Program-made: the position numbers and the translations under genes
Shown: positions 1-9,346 of the stretch, piece after piece
Position numbering within the stretch: position 1 is the first letter of the stretch
How the letters are laid out: every line of letters begins with the position of its first letter
The notes under the pieces: generated by a model
Database searches by the model: none
Seen by the model: the letters and a program-made list of their open reading frames with translations, nothing else
What the model was told of the DNA's origin: nothing
NCBI GenBank assembly: GCA_027492485.1
Contig: JAPUER010000071.1
Coordinates: forward strand, 1-40,031
DNA from: Betaproteobacteria bacterium
Lineage (GTDB): Bacteria; Pseudomonadota; Gammaproteobacteria; Burkholderiales; Casimicrobiaceae
Direction: 5' to 3'
Length of the DNA stretch: 40,031 nucleotides

Positions 1-120
1 TTCTATCGCGGCCGCCCTCCCATCCGGGGGCGCCCGTTTTTCTTTCTGCCCCCCGCCCGGGGGGGGGGGGGGGGGCCCGCCCCCCCCCCCCCCCCCCCCC
101 CGCTCCTGCAACCCACCACT
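1..120. other. G/C homopolymer tract at window edge
   Basis: No gene is visible here. The stretch holds a run of 17 G (59-75) followed almost at once by a run of 22 C (80-101), inside sequence made nearly only of C and G. A G-run followed by a C-run can fold into a hairpin, but such perfect homopolymers are unusual in a GC-rich coding genome and are typical of low-quality or mis-assembled sequence. Normal composition resumes just before the ribosome-binding site of the first gene. Confidence 0.7.
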
Positions 121-136
121 TTGAAGGAGAAACATC

Positions 137-685
137 ATGCTCGTACAACGCCTCCATCACGTCGCCTACCGCTGTCTCGATGCCAAACAGACGGTGGAGT
201 GGTACAAAAAACACCTCGACATGGACTTCGTGCTCGCCATCGCCGAGGACCAGGTGCCATCGACCGGCGCAGCGGATCCTTACATGCACATCTTTCTCGA
301 TATGGGTCAGGGCAATGTGCTGGCCTTCTTCGAACTGCCGAACAGCCCGGCGATGGGTCGCGATGAAAACACGCCGAAGTGGGTGCAGCATCTGGCCATG
401 AAGGTCGATTCGGTCGACACCCTGACCAAGACCAAGGCAAAGCTCGAAGCCGCCGGCATCGATGTGATCGGCCCAACTGACCACACCATCTTCAAGTCCA
501 TCTATTTCTTCGATCCCAACGGACACCGGCTCGAACTCGCAGCCGATACCGGCACCCCGAAGATGTCAAAGATGCTCGACGACGTGAAGTGGGAGATGCT
601 GGAAGAATGGACGAAAACCAAGCGCGCCCCGCAGCATGCACGCTGGATGCACGACGGCAGCATGGCCGGCGAGACCACGCAGTAA
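137..685 (+). CDS. VOC (glyoxalase/dioxygenase superfamily) protein
   Basis: 182 residues of the vicinal oxygen chelate fold. The opening segment LHHVAYRCLD (from residue 6) is the first beta strand with a His that usually binds metal; QHLAMKVDSVDTL in the middle and DPNGHRLELA near residue 130 give the second-half His and Glu typical of these metal sites. The start is supported by GAAGGAGA about 7 bases upstream of ATG 137. The family includes glyoxalase I, extradiol dioxygenases and methylmalonyl-CoA epimerase, so the substrate cannot be read from sequence. Fumarylacetoacetase follows after 45 bases on the same strand, so a role in ring-cleavage or aromatic acid catabolism is a reasonable inference. 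The C-terminal 40 residues are charged and lie outside the core fold. Confidence 0.82.
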   Translation: MLVQRLHHVAYRCLDAKQTVEWYKKHLDMDFVLAIAEDQVPSTGAADPYMHIFLDMGQGNVLAFFELPNSPAMGRDENTPKWVQHLAMKVDSVDTLTKTKAKLEAAGIDVIGPTDHTIFKSIYFFDPNGHRLELAADTGTPKMSKMLDDVKWEMLEEWTKTKRAPQHARWMHDGSMAGETTQ

Positions 686-730
686 CTCGCCGCCATCAAC
701 CAGTAGTTTTCGGCGCAGATAGCAACCGAC

Positions 731-2047
731 ATGACCCCTCTCAACGCCACTCACGATCCCGCCCGCATCAGTTGGCTTGCCAGTGCCAACGACAGCGTCA
801 CCGACTTCCCGATCCAGAATCTGCCGTTTGCCGTTTTCCGCCGTACCGGCAGCGGGGAAGCCTTCCGCGGCGGGGTGGCGATTGGCGATCGCATCGTCGA
901 TCTGGCGGCGGCCAGTGCCGCGGGTGTCTTTGCCGGCGCTGCGCAGGATGCGGCGGTTGCGGCCAGTGCCAGCACCCTGAATGCGTTCATGGCGGCGGGG
1001 CAGACCGCCTGGTCGGCACTGCGCGCCGCGCTGTCGGATGCGCTCAGTGCGGGTTCGCCGCGTGAGGGCGCGCTGCGCGCCTGCCTGGTGTCGCAAGCCG
1101 ATGTCGAATACACGGTGCCGGCGCATGTCGGCGACTACACCGATTTCTACACTTCGGTCTATCACGCCACCAATATCGGCAAGCAGTTTCGGCCGGACAA
1201 CCCGCTGCTGCCGAATTACAAGTGGGTGCCGATCGGCTACCACGGTCGCGCGTCGTCGCTGATAATCTCCGGTCAGTCGCTGCGCCGCCCGGTCGGCCAG
1301 AGCATGCCGCCCGGCGCCACCGAGCCTGCGTTCGGGCCGTGCAAGCGCCTCGACTACGAGCTCGAACTGGGCATCTACGTCGGCTCCGGCAATGCGCTCG
1401 GCGAGCGCATTGCGATCGCCGACGCCGAGTCGCATGTGTTCGGGCTGTGTCTGCTCAACGATTGGTCGGCACGAGACATCCAAGGCTGGGAGTACCAGCC
1501 GCTGGGGCCGTTCCTGTCCAAGAATTTCGGCAGCACGCTGTCACCATGGATCGTAACGCTGGAGGCGCTGGCACCCTATCGAACTGCGTGGACGCGTGCC
1601 GCCGACGATCCGCAGCCGCTGCCCTACCTCGACCATGCCGGGCTGCGCAGCGACGGCGCAATCGACATCCAGCTCGCCGTGACGCTGAGCACGGCAAAAA
1701 TGCGGGTGGAGAAGCTGGCACCGCAATCGTTGTGTCAGACGAGTTACCGTCACGCATACTGGACGATTGCCCAACTGGTCACCCATCACACGGTCGGCGG
1801 CTGCAATTTGCAGCCGGGCGATCTGCTCGGCACCGGTACGCTCTCTGGCCCGACCGCGAGCGAGGCGGGCGCCTTGGTCGAATTGACCGCTGGCGGCAAA
1901 CAGCCGGTCACGCTCGCCAGCGGCGAAACGCGCAGTTTTCTCGAAGACGGCGACAGCGTGACGCTGACCGCGCACTGTGCGGCGCCCGGTCGCCCGAGAA
2001 TCGGTTTCGGCACCTGCGAAGGCACCATTGCCGCCGCCGTACTTTGA
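731..2047 (+). CDS. fahA: fumarylacetoacetase (homogentisate/tyrosine degradation)
   Basis: 438 residues, the usual length for true fumarylacetoacetase rather than the shorter FAH-domain hydrolases. It hydrolyses 4-fumarylacetoacetate to fumarate and acetoacetate, the last step of tyrosine/homogentisate breakdown, in the cytoplasm. The N-terminal SH3-like domain is followed by the catalytic core, with DYTDFYTSVYHATNIG, GYHGRASS, the metal-ligand region DYELELG and LLNDWSARDIQGWEY all matching the family. ATG 731 has only a weak upstream Shine-Dalgarno but fits the family's N-terminus. It lies 45 bases after the VOC gene and 91 bases before a TRAP binding protein, all on the plus strand, so co-transcription is likely. 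Homogentisate dioxygenase and maleylacetoacetate isomerase are not in the window. Confidence 0.95.
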   Translation: MTPLNATHDPARISWLASANDSVTDFPIQNLPFAVFRRTGSGEAFRGGVAIGDRIVDLAAASAAGVFAGAAQDAAVAASASTLNAFMAAGQTAWSALRAALSDALSAGSPREGALRACLVSQADVEYTVPAHVGDYTDFYTSVYHATNIGKQFRPDNPLLPNYKWVPIGYHGRASSLIISGQSLRRPVGQSMPPGATEPAFGPCKRLDYELELGIYVGSGNALGERIAIADAESHVFGLCLLNDWSARDIQGWEYQPLGPFLSKNFGSTLSPWIVTLEALAPYRTAWTRAADDPQPLPYLDHAGLRSDGAIDIQLAVTLSTAKMRVEKLAPQSLCQTSYRHAYWTIAQLVTHHTVGGCNLQPGDLLGTGTLSGPTASEAGALVELTAGGKQPVTLASGETRSFLEDGDSVTLTAHCAAPGRPRIGFGTCEGTIAAAVL

Positions 2048-2138
2048 CAGCCCGGTTCGACCGCGGCGCAATGCCTACAATCGCCCGCAAGGCGCGTCGC
2101 TGATGGCGACGCAGCAGACATCAAAACAGGAGGACATC

Positions 2139-3185
2139 ATGAAAGCAACTCACCCCATGCAGCGTGCCGCACTCGCCCTGGCGAGCGCCCTGGCCATGTC
2201 ACTGCCCGCGCAGGCGCAGGAAGTGACGCTCAAGGTCGCCCACTTCTGGCCGCCCGGCGCAATGGCGCCGACCAAGGTCATTCAGCCCTGGTGCGACCGG
2301 ATCAACAAGGATTCGGGCGGCAAGCTGAAGTGCCAGATTTACCCGGCGATGCAGTTGGGCGGCACGCCCGCGCAGTTGTTCGACCAGGCGCGAGACGGTG
2401 TTGCCGACATCGTGTACACGCTTCCCGGCTATACCGCGGGCCGCTTCCCGCTGAGCGAAGTTTTCGAACTGCCGTTCATGAACGAGAACGCCGAGGCCTC
2501 GTCGCAGGCGGTGTGGGAATTCTTCCTCACCACGCCGGCGATGCAGAAGGAATTCGCCGGTGTGAAACCGCTGATGCTGCACACCCACGACGAAGGCTAT
2601 GTGCACACCAAAGAGAAACAGATCAAGGTGCTGGCCGATTTCAAGGGCCTCAAGATGCGGGCACCGACGCGGCAAACCAACAAGCTGCTGGCCAAGCTCG
2701 GCGCGGCACCGGTCGCGATGCCGTTGCCGGCCGTACCCGAGGCGATGTCGAAAGGGGTGATCGACGGTTACCTCCTGCCGTGGGAGGTGATCCCCAGCGT
2801 CAAATTGCAGGAACTGACCAAGTATCACACCGAGACCGACCCGAAGGAACGCGCGCTGTACAGCGCGGTGTTCCTGATGGCGATGAATCCGGCCAAGTAC
2901 GACAGCCTGCCTGCTGACTTGAAGAAGGTGATCGACAGCAATTCGGGCGCGGCCCTCGTCAAGCAGACGGGCAAAACCTGGGACGACTCCGCAGCCGCCG
3001 GCCGCAAGGTCGCCGAAGAGCGCAAGAACGTCTTCTACACAGTGCCCGCCAGCGAGCTTGCCAACTGGCGCGCTGCGTCGACTAGCCTTTACGACGAGTG
3101 GGTCGTCGAAGTCACCGCCAAGGGCAACGACGGCAAGGCGCTGCTCGCCAAGGCACAGGCACTGGTCAAGAAGTACGAGAAGTAG
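2139..3185 (+). CDS. TRAP transporter substrate-binding protein (DctP family)
   Basis: 348 residues. A signal peptide (MKATHPMQRAALAL, then ALAMSLPAQAQE) is predicted to be cut after AQA near residue 25, placing the protein in the periplasm. The mature sequence begins with the DctP-type strand VTLKVAHFWPPG and carries the DGVADIVYTLPGYTAGRFPLSE and DFKGLKMRAPTRQTNKLL regions of this family, including the Arg that usually salt-bridges a carboxylate ligand. A strong CAGGAGG (2127-2133) precedes ATG 2139, which decides this start over longer in-frame options. No DctQ or DctM membrane subunit is adjacent, so this is an orphan binding protein, or its permease is elsewhere. The fahA neighbour suggests an aromatic or organic acid ligand, but this is inference. 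Confidence 0.9.
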   Translation: MKATHPMQRAALALASALAMSLPAQAQEVTLKVAHFWPPGAMAPTKVIQPWCDRINKDSGGKLKCQIYPAMQLGGTPAQLFDQARDGVADIVYTLPGYTAGRFPLSEVFELPFMNENAEASSQAVWEFFLTTPAMQKEFAGVKPLMLHTHDEGYVHTKEKQIKVLADFKGLKMRAPTRQTNKLLAKLGAAPVAMPLPAVPEAMSKGVIDGYLLPWEVIPSVKLQELTKYHTETDPKERALYSAVFLMAMNPAKYDSLPADLKKVIDSNSGAALVKQTGKTWDDSAAAGRKVAEERKNVFYTVPASELANWRAASTSLYDEWVVEVTAKGNDGKALLAKAQALVKKYEK

Positions 3186-3212
3186 CAGCGCCAGCCTGCC
3201 TTCGGCGACTGC

Positions 3213-3235
3213 GGCAGTCCGTGTCACGGACTGCC
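3213..3235. terminator. hairpin after the TRAP binding-protein gene
   Basis: A perfect 11-bp inverted repeat, GGCAGTCCGTG-T-CACGGACTGCC, lies 28 bases after the stop of the binding-protein gene. Allowing for a sterically possible loop, about 9 pairs would form. There is no T-tract after it, so it would not be a classical intrinsic terminator; it could be a transcript 3'-end stabiliser. Confidence 0.35.
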
Positions 3236-3327
3236 CGGTCGCCACGGTCGCCATTTAGAGCCCGCAACCTTCGCGCGGCGACGGGCGCGCGATATTCTTC
3301 GCGCTCGATTTGTTTTTGCCGCCTCCG

Positions 3328-4302
3328 ATGAAAGCACTTTTCTGTCCGCAATTCGGCCCGATCGAAGACCTTGTGGTAACCGACGTGCCACCGCCGGCGC
3401 TGGCGCCGGGCAAGGTGCTGATCGACGTCAAGGCGGCGTCGCTCAATTTTCCAGATGCCCTGATGGTGCAGGGCCTGTATCAGATCAAGCCGCCGACACC
3501 GTTCGTACCCGGCGCCGAGTACGCGGGCGTGATCAGCGCCGTGGGTGACGGCGTAAGCCACGTCAAGGCAGGCGACCGCGTCATGGCCTTCACCGGCTGG
3601 GGCGGTTTTGCCGAGCAGGCCGTCGCCGACGCCATGCGGATCACGCCAATGCCACCGGCGATGAGCTTCGAGCAAGGTGCGTCGTTCGTGCTGACCTACG
3701 CCACCAGCCACCACGCGCTGAAGGACGTGGCGAAGTTGCAGGCGGGTGAGACGCTGCTGGTGCTTGGCGCCTCCGGCGGCGTCGGCACCAGTGCGATCCA
3801 GTTGGCGAAGATTACCGGCGCCACGGTGATCGCCGCGGCGTCGAGCGACGGCAAGCTGGCGTTGTGCAAGTCGCTGGGCGCCGATCACCTCGTCAACTAC
3901 AGCCACGACGACTGGCGCGAGCAGGTCAACGCCATCGTCGGCAAGAAGGGCGTGGATGTGGTGTATGACGCCGTCGGCGGGCCCTACGCCGAACCGGCAC
4001 TGCGCTCGCTGGGCTGGCGCGGGCGCTATCTGGTGGTCGGTTTTGCGGCGGGCGACATTCCGAAGATTCCGCTCAACCTCGCGCTCCTGAAAGAACGCCA
4101 GATTCTTGGCGTCTACTGGGGCGACAGCGTGGCGGCAAACCCGAAAGGCCATCTCGCCAACATGCGCGAACTGGGCGAATGGTTCGCCGCCGGCAAGATC
4201 GCACCGAGCATCACGGAGTCGATCGGCCTCGATGGCGCCAAGGATGCGCTCAAGCGCATGGCAACGCGGCAGGCGATGGGCAAGATCGTCGTCAAGCCAT
4301 AG
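3328..4302 (+). CDS. NADPH:quinone oxidoreductase (zinc-free MDR family)
   Basis: 324 residues of the medium-chain dehydrogenase/reductase superfamily, quinone-reductase branch. The N-terminal GroES-like domain (FVPGAEYAGVI, then GDRVMAF) is followed by a Rossmann domain with LGASGGVGTSAIQLAK for NAD(P)H. The cysteine ligands for catalytic or structural zinc found in alcohol dehydrogenases are absent, as expected for this branch. These enzymes reduce quinones or enoyl-type substrates, or act as putative acyl-CoA reductases. ATG 3328 (MKALFCPQFG) matches the usual N-terminus; a TTG 18 bases upstream is less likely. It is separated from the preceding gene by 142 bases containing a hairpin, and converges with the lipoprotein gene, with 22 bases between their stops. 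Confidence 0.88.
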   Translation: MKALFCPQFGPIEDLVVTDVPPPALAPGKVLIDVKAASLNFPDALMVQGLYQIKPPTPFVPGAEYAGVISAVGDGVSHVKAGDRVMAFTGWGGFAEQAVADAMRITPMPPAMSFEQGASFVLTYATSHHALKDVAKLQAGETLLVLGASGGVGTSAIQLAKITGATVIAAASSDGKLALCKSLGADHLVNYSHDDWREQVNAIVGKKGVDVVYDAVGGPYAEPALRSLGWRGRYLVVGFAAGDIPKIPLNLALLKERQILGVYWGDSVAANPKGHLANMRELGEWFAAGKIAPSITESIGLDGAKDALKRMATRQAMGKIVVKP

Positions 4303-4324
4303 CCACCCGGCCGCGCGCTGGTGC

Positions 4325-5722
4325 TCAGCGGCGCGCCTCGGCCGCGAGCACGTCGTCGATGACATCGGCCAGCAGCACCGGCCGCGGCTGATCGTCGATT
4401 TCGACCACCACCAGATAGCCGACGTCGCTGCCGCCCGCAACGAATGCCTTGACCAGCGCCAGCTGGTCGCTGTGCACCAGCGTGCCGTCGTCGCGCGACC
4501 AATACTCGGCCGCGACCAGGCAACCTGCCGACGGCGCCGTCGGATACCACGCATCGTTGCGATAGTAGGCCGTGTTGATGGCATTGCCATGGGCGAGGAT
4601 TTCATCGCGCCCGGCCTGCCCGGCGAGCAGGGCCTCGGTGAGCGGCGCCCAGTGTCGCCAGGTCGCCGGCAACAGCAAGAGATACGCCGCTTCGGTCCAC
4701 AGTCGCCGGTTATCGTCGTCGCTCAGTTTGGGCAAATCGTCGCGCGCACCCGGTTGGTCGAAGAGCGCGAGTGGCGCTTCCACCGGCAACATCGATTCGA
4801 TATAGGGTGTCGGGCCGATCCAGCGGTTGGTTGCGCTGCCGGTGCCCTTGACGACGAAGACACCCTGCGGCGTGTTGCCATTGGTGATGGTGCCGGGCAA
4901 ATTGGTTCGCGCCAGCGCGAACTGCGCGACGTTGAACAGGCCGCCATCGGCATTGCGAACGAAACGGCCGTCGGCGCCGCGAACCATGGCGAGGCCGGCG
5001 CGTGCACGGTCCTTGCGCTGGAAACTGTAGACGACGGGATAGCCGGGGCGCGGCGGCGCTGCCAGCAAATCGGCGAGCGGCGGCCTGGCGGCAAGCGGCC
5101 CCGGTTGCATGCGCAGCGCGAGCGCACGCAGGCGGGGCTCCTGCGCGGCATCCGGAAAGTTGCCGCGCATGGCATCGGAAATCAGCCGCCGCACCGCCGG
5201 CGTATCGCCGGCGCGCAGCAGCGTGTATGCCGCGATCGCGAATTCGCGCGGCGTGCGGATCTGCGCCAGCAGCGGCGCAATCAGCGGCGCGGCCTCGCGG
5301 GAGAACTGCGCGTGCGCCGCGCTTAGCACGTTGCGCTGCCAGGCCGCCGGTTGCGCGGCGGCGCGCGGCAAGGCGGCCAGTAGCCGCTCCCGCGCGGTAT
5401 CGAGATCGGTGTTGAAGTGCAGTGCCGCATTCAACGCCGCCGGCAGCTTCTCGTCGGCCTCGGCGCCCGGCGGCAGCGCGAAGGCCGCACGCATCGCGGC
5501 AACCTCAAGCTCGTACACGGCGCGCTCGCCCGCGACCGACGTCAACCCGTGCGACAGCGACGCCGGGCGCAGCGCAACCAGCTCGGGCACCGTTCGCCGG
5601 ACGGCGCCGGAAGCGTCGACGCTGCGCGGCGGCGTCGAGCATCCGGCCAGCAAAAAAGCGAGCAGCGCAACGGCCGGCAACGCCGGTGCAAGGCTAGACT
5701 TGAACATTGTGCGAATCATCAT
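4325..5722 (-). CDS. lipoprotein with L,D-transpeptidase-like C-terminal motif
   Basis: 465 residues. The N-terminus has a short positive region, a hydrophobic stretch and a lipobox (LLAGC, Cys at residue 28), so a lipidated envelope protein is expected. Residues 40-225 are Ala/Leu-rich and helical, with no family I recognise. The C-terminal part carries [12 protein letters not shown] (280-291), then [10 protein letters not shown] (378-387) and SAGCL (398-402). This order resembles the YkuD L,D-transpeptidase fold, where a conserved HG is followed some 15-20 residues later by S/TxGC with the catalytic Cys; here the candidate is Cys401. The usual Arg after GC is replaced by Val-Ala. A peptidoglycan cross-linking or attachment role is inference. 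Start codons at residue 1, 2 or 6 (5722, 5719, 5707) are all possible. The gene is divergent from the RidA gene with only 18 bases between starts. Confidence 0.6.
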   Translation of the reverse strand: MMIRTMFKSSLAPALPAVALLAFLLAGCSTPPRSVDASGAVRRTVPELVALRPASLSHGLTSVAGERAVYELEVAAMRAAFALPPGAEADEKLPAALNAALHFNTDLDTARERLLAALPRAAAQPAAWQRNVLSAAHAQFSREAAPLIAPLLAQIRTPREFAIAAYTLLRAGDTPAVRRLISDAMRGNFPDAAQEPRLRALALRMQPGPLAARPPLADLLAAPPRPGYPVVYSFQRKDRARAGLAMVRGADGRFVRNADGGLFNVAQFALARTNLPGTITNGNTPQGVFVVKGTGSATNRWIGPTPYIESMLPVEAPLALFDQPGARDDLPKLSDDDNRRLWTEAAYLLLLPATWRHWAPLTEALLAGQAGRDEILAHGNAINTAYYRNDAWYPTAPSAGCLVAAEYWSRDDGTLVHSDQLALVKAFVAGGSDVGYLVVVEIDDQPRPVLLADVIDDVLAAEARR

Positions 5723-5740
5723 TGCTGCCAGCAGGATTTC

Positions 5741-6707
<967 letters not shown>

Positions 6708-6713
6708 GGAACG

Positions 6714-7955
6714 CTACACCACGCCGCGGTCGCGTAGCGCCTGCGCTTCGGCAGCGGTCTTGCCGAGCACGTCGAGCAGGACGGACTCGGTGCTCGATCC
6801 TTTGACCGGTGGCGCGAGGCGATAGCTTACCGGCGTATCGCTCATGCGGATCGGGCTGGCCACCATCGCGATCGAGCCACCGCCCTGCTCCGGCGGACGC
6901 TGCATGTCGAGCCGCAGTTCGCGATGCTGCACCTGCGGATGCGCAAACACCTGATCGTAGGTATTGATCGGCGCATGCGGGATGCCGAGGCTGGCGAAGG
7001 TATCCAGCCAGTGCTGCGTCGGCTGTTGCGTGAGGATCGCTTCCATGTCGCGCACCAGTTGCGGGCGGTGGGCATTGCGGTCCTTCATTTCGAGATACTC
7101 GGGGCGGAAGGCCATGTCGGGCGCACCCATCGCTTCGCAGAGCTTGCGCCACTGCCCGTCGTTGCCGGCGCCGACGATCATGTAGCCGTCCGCCGTCCTG
7201 AACGACTGGTAGGGCGCCAGATTGACGTGCGCATTGCCGACGCGCCGCGGTTGCTTGCCGGTAATGAAGAAGGTGGCGATCTGGTTGGCGCCGAACTGCA
7301 CGATGGAATCGAGCAGCGCGATGTCGATGTGCTGGCCGCGCCCGGTGCGGTGCCGCGCTTCGACCGCCGCCAGAATGCCGATGGTGGCGTTGAGCCCGGA
7401 CAACACGTCGGTCACCGCAATCACCACCTTCACCGGGCCACCGCCGGGGCCGCCGTCTTCGGTGTCGGCATGGCCGTTGATCGCCATCAGTCCGCCTTCG
7501 GCCTGACACAGCAGGTCGTAGCCGGGCCGCTGTGCATACGGGCCATCCTGCCCGTAAGCGGTGATCGAGCAGTAGACGAGCTTCGGATTGATTTGCGCGA
7601 GCGCGGCGTAGTCGAGCCCGTAGCGCTTGAGGTCGCCGAGCTTGTAGTTCTCGACCAGAATGTCGCACTTCGCGGCGAGATCGCGCAGCAGCGCTTGCCC
7701 TTCCGGTTTCGAAATGTCGACCGTGATCGAGCGCTTGTTGCGGTTGCAGCTTGAGAAGTACGCCGAGTCGGCGGTCGGCTTGCCCTCGCCGTCGGTGAGC
7801 CACGACGGCCCCCAGGCGCGGGTGTCGTCGCCGGTGTCGGGCCGCTCGACCTTGATCACGTCGGCGCCGAGGTCGCCTAGCGTTTGCGTGCACCACGGCC
7901 CGGCGAGCACGCGGGTGAGATCGAGAACGCGAAGGTGGGAAAGCGGGCCAGACAT
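6714..7955 (-). CDS. class III (CaiB/BaiF family) CoA-transferase
   Basis: 413 residues of the formyl-CoA transferase/CaiB/BaiF family, which move CoA between carboxylic acids through an aspartyl-CoA thioester. The N-terminus LRVLDLTRVLAGPWCTQTLGDLGADVIKVE is the family signature, and GQHIDIALLD supplies the expected nucleophilic Asp at residue 216. NRNKRSITVD and VENYKLGDLKRYGLDY complete the pattern. The substrate pair is unknown. It converges with the dioxygenase gene with 6 bases between stops, and is divergent from the ferredoxin gene with a 37-base shared upstream region. That spacer leaves little room, so promoters for the two genes may overlap. Confidence 0.9.
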   Translation of the reverse strand: MSGPLSHLRVLDLTRVLAGPWCTQTLGDLGADVIKVERPDTGDDTRAWGPSWLTDGEGKPTADSAYFSSCNRNKRSITVDISKPEGQALLRDLAAKCDILVENYKLGDLKRYGLDYAALAQINPKLVYCSITAYGQDGPYAQRPGYDLLCQAEGGLMAINGHADTEDGGPGGGPVKVVIAVTDVLSGLNATIGILAAVEARHRTGRGQHIDIALLDSIVQFGANQIATFFITGKQPRRVGNAHVNLAPYQSFRTADGYMIVGAGNDGQWRKLCEAMGAPDMAFRPEYLEMKDRNAHRPQLVRDMEAILTQQPTQHWLDTFASLGIPHAPINTYDQVFAHPQVQHRELRLDMQRPPEQGGGSIAMVASPIRMSDTPVSYRLAPPVKGSSTESVLLDVLGKTAAEAQALRDRGVV

Positions 7956-7992
7956 AATTGATGAAAATGCTTTGACGGTTTGATCTGCAATT

Positions 7993-8301
7993 ATGAGTTA
8001 CTACCAGCACCACGTTTTCTTCTGCACCAACGAGCGCGACGACGGCCGCCCCTCCTGCGGCGAGCGCTGCGCCGGCGAACTGCGCGACTATGCGAAGAAA
8101 AAAGTGAAAGGCCTCGGCCTCGCCGGCAAGGGCCGCGTGCGGATCAACAACGCCGGCTGCCTCGACCGCTGCGACGAAGGCCCGACCATGGTGATTTACC
8201 CGGAAGAGGTCTGGTACCACTACGAAAACGAAGCCGACGTCGACGAGATCATCAGCGAGCACCTGCAAAACGGGCGCGTGGTGGAGCGGTTGCGGATTTA
8301 G
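7993..8301 (+). CDS. thioredoxin-like [2Fe-2S] ferredoxin
   Basis: 102 residues of the thioredoxin-fold [2Fe-2S] ferredoxin family (related to the Azotobacter Shethna protein I type and the NuoE C-terminal domain). The four likely cluster ligands are Cys11 (HVFFCTN), Cys22 (PSCGERC), Cys56 and Cys60 (NAGCLDRC). The C-terminal part GPTMVIYPEEVWYHYENEADVDEIISEHL is characteristic of this family in proteobacteria. It is cytoplasmic and probably carries electrons in an oxidoreductase reaction that cannot be named from context. It is read away from the CoA-transferase gene and ends 15 bases before a REP hairpin. Confidence 0.9.
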   Translation: MSYYQHHVFFCTNERDDGRPSCGERCAGELRDYAKKKVKGLGLAGKGRVRINNAGCLDRCDEGPTMVIYPEEVWYHYENEADVDEIISEHLQNGRVVERLRI

Positions 8302-8316
8302 CGCGGCTCACCCCTT

Positions 8317-8382
8317 GTAGGAGCGACTTGCCGCGACCTGCTGCCGGGTCACTGGGGATTGGTCGCGGCAAGCCGCTCCTAC
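8317..8382. repeat. REP-type hairpin, copy 1 (between convergent genes)
   Basis: Inverted repeat with 22-base arms at 8317-8338 (starting GTAGGAGCGACTTGCC) and 8361-8382, one mismatch, and a 22-base loop. It lies between two convergent genes and probably acts as a bidirectional terminator or transcript stabiliser. The right arm runs into the CysQ-like gene: its stop codon (8379-8381 on the minus strand) is made from the repeat. The same GTRGGAGCGG family recurs at 13023-13087 and 31065-31143. Confidence 0.85.
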
Positions 8383-9149
8383 AGTGACGTGGCTCTGGTG
8401 ATTTTCAGAATTGCCGCCGCACACTCCCGCCGGCAAATTACCAGCCCCCGATGCAACACCACGTCGCGCTGGTTGAACACGATCGGCTCACCGTGCAGGT
8501 CGCTCACGTGCAGCCCGTGCGCGAGCGCCACGCCGACCGGCGCGGCGGCGTCCCACTCGTTCATGCCGCCCTCGTGCACATAGGCGAGCGCCTCGCCGCG
8601 CACGACGGTGAGCGCCTTGGCGCCGGCCGAGCCGACTTGCCATAGCGTGGCGCCGAGCGCGTCGGCCACCGCCTGTGCGCAGCGCGGCGGCCGCGAGCGG
8701 CTAATCACGACGCGACGCGCACCGGCGTCGCCCGGCGATGTTTCGCCAGCACGTTCCGCCGAGTCGAATACCTCGTCGCGCGCCGGCTGCGACACCGCCG
8801 CCGCAATCACCCGGCCGGCCGTGACCAGCGCGACGTGTACGGCCCAGTCGTCGCGGCCTTCGCGGAATTCGCGGGTGCCGTCGAGCGGATCGACGATCCA
8901 GACGCGGCCGGCCTGCAACCGGCGCAGATCGTCGGCGGATTCTTCCGACAGCACGGCGTCGCCCGGTCGCGCGCTGGCCAGCGCCGCGAGCAACAGGGCA
9001 TTCGCCTGGGCGTCGCCGGCATCGCCCAGCGCACGCGGTTCGAGCGCGCAGGATTTGGCACGCAGATCGAGCAGCAAGACACCGGCGCGCACCGCCAGAT
9101 CGCGGGCCAGCGCGACGTCGCCGTCCGGTTCGACATTCGGGAGCTTCAT
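8379..9149 (-). CDS. cysQ: CysQ-like 3'(2'),5'-bisphosphate nucleotidase (inositol monophosphatase family)
   Basis: 256 residues of the Mg2+-dependent, lithium-sensitive phosphatase superfamily. The metal-binding motifs are present: LSEES (around residue 68), DPLDGTREF (around 88) and the C-terminal WDAAAPVGVALAHG (around 199). The wording DGTREFREG and the overall length favour the CysQ branch (hydrolysis of 3'-phosphoadenosine 5'-phosphate from sulfate assimilation) over inositol or fructose bisphosphatase. It is cytoplasmic or membrane-peripheral. The last codons and stop overlap the right arm of REP copy 1, so the C-terminal tail has been shaped by the repeat. Dyad element A starts 54 bases upstream of ATG 9149. 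Confidence 0.82.
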   Translation of the reverse strand: MKLPNVEPDGDVALARDLAVRAGVLLLDLRAKSCALEPRALGDAGDAQANALLLAALASARPGDAVLSEESADDLRRLQAGRVWIVDPLDGTREFREGRDDWAVHVALVTAGRVIAAAVSQPARDEVFDSAERAGETSPGDAGARRVVISRSRPPRCAQAVADALGATLWQVGSAGAKALTVVRGEALAYVHEGGMNEWDAAAPVGVALAHGLHVSDLHGEPIVFNQRDVVLHRGLVICRRECAAAILKITRATSL

Positions 9150-9202
9150 CGCGGTAGTGCACCCGGCGGGAAAGCATTCGCCGCCACACGTGGACGCATC
9201 AA

Positions 9203-9314
9203 CTTTTTGCTGAAACGCCTATTTATCAAGGGCTTGAACGCCGATTTTCCCGCAAGTCGACTTATATCGTTTTCAGCGCTTTTGTCCATATCCAATGCGC
9301 GTTCGACCAAAAAG
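9203..9314. repeat. 112-bp dyad-symmetric intergenic element, copy A
   Basis: The element starts CTTTTTGCTGAAACGCC and ends GCGTTCGACCAAAAAG when read on the plus strand (the final base run being ...CGACCAAAAAG). The palindrome AAGTCGACTT (9254-9263) is at the exact centre. By hand count about half of the arm positions are complementary, concentrated in the outer 16 and the innermost bases. It fills most of the 197-base gap between the CysQ-like gene and the LOG gene, and is less GC-rich than its flanks. Copies B, C and D follow the same plan. Confidence 0.75.
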
Positions 9315-9346
9315 CCAATAGCCCTATCCTCGCCGCGCCCTCGCAC

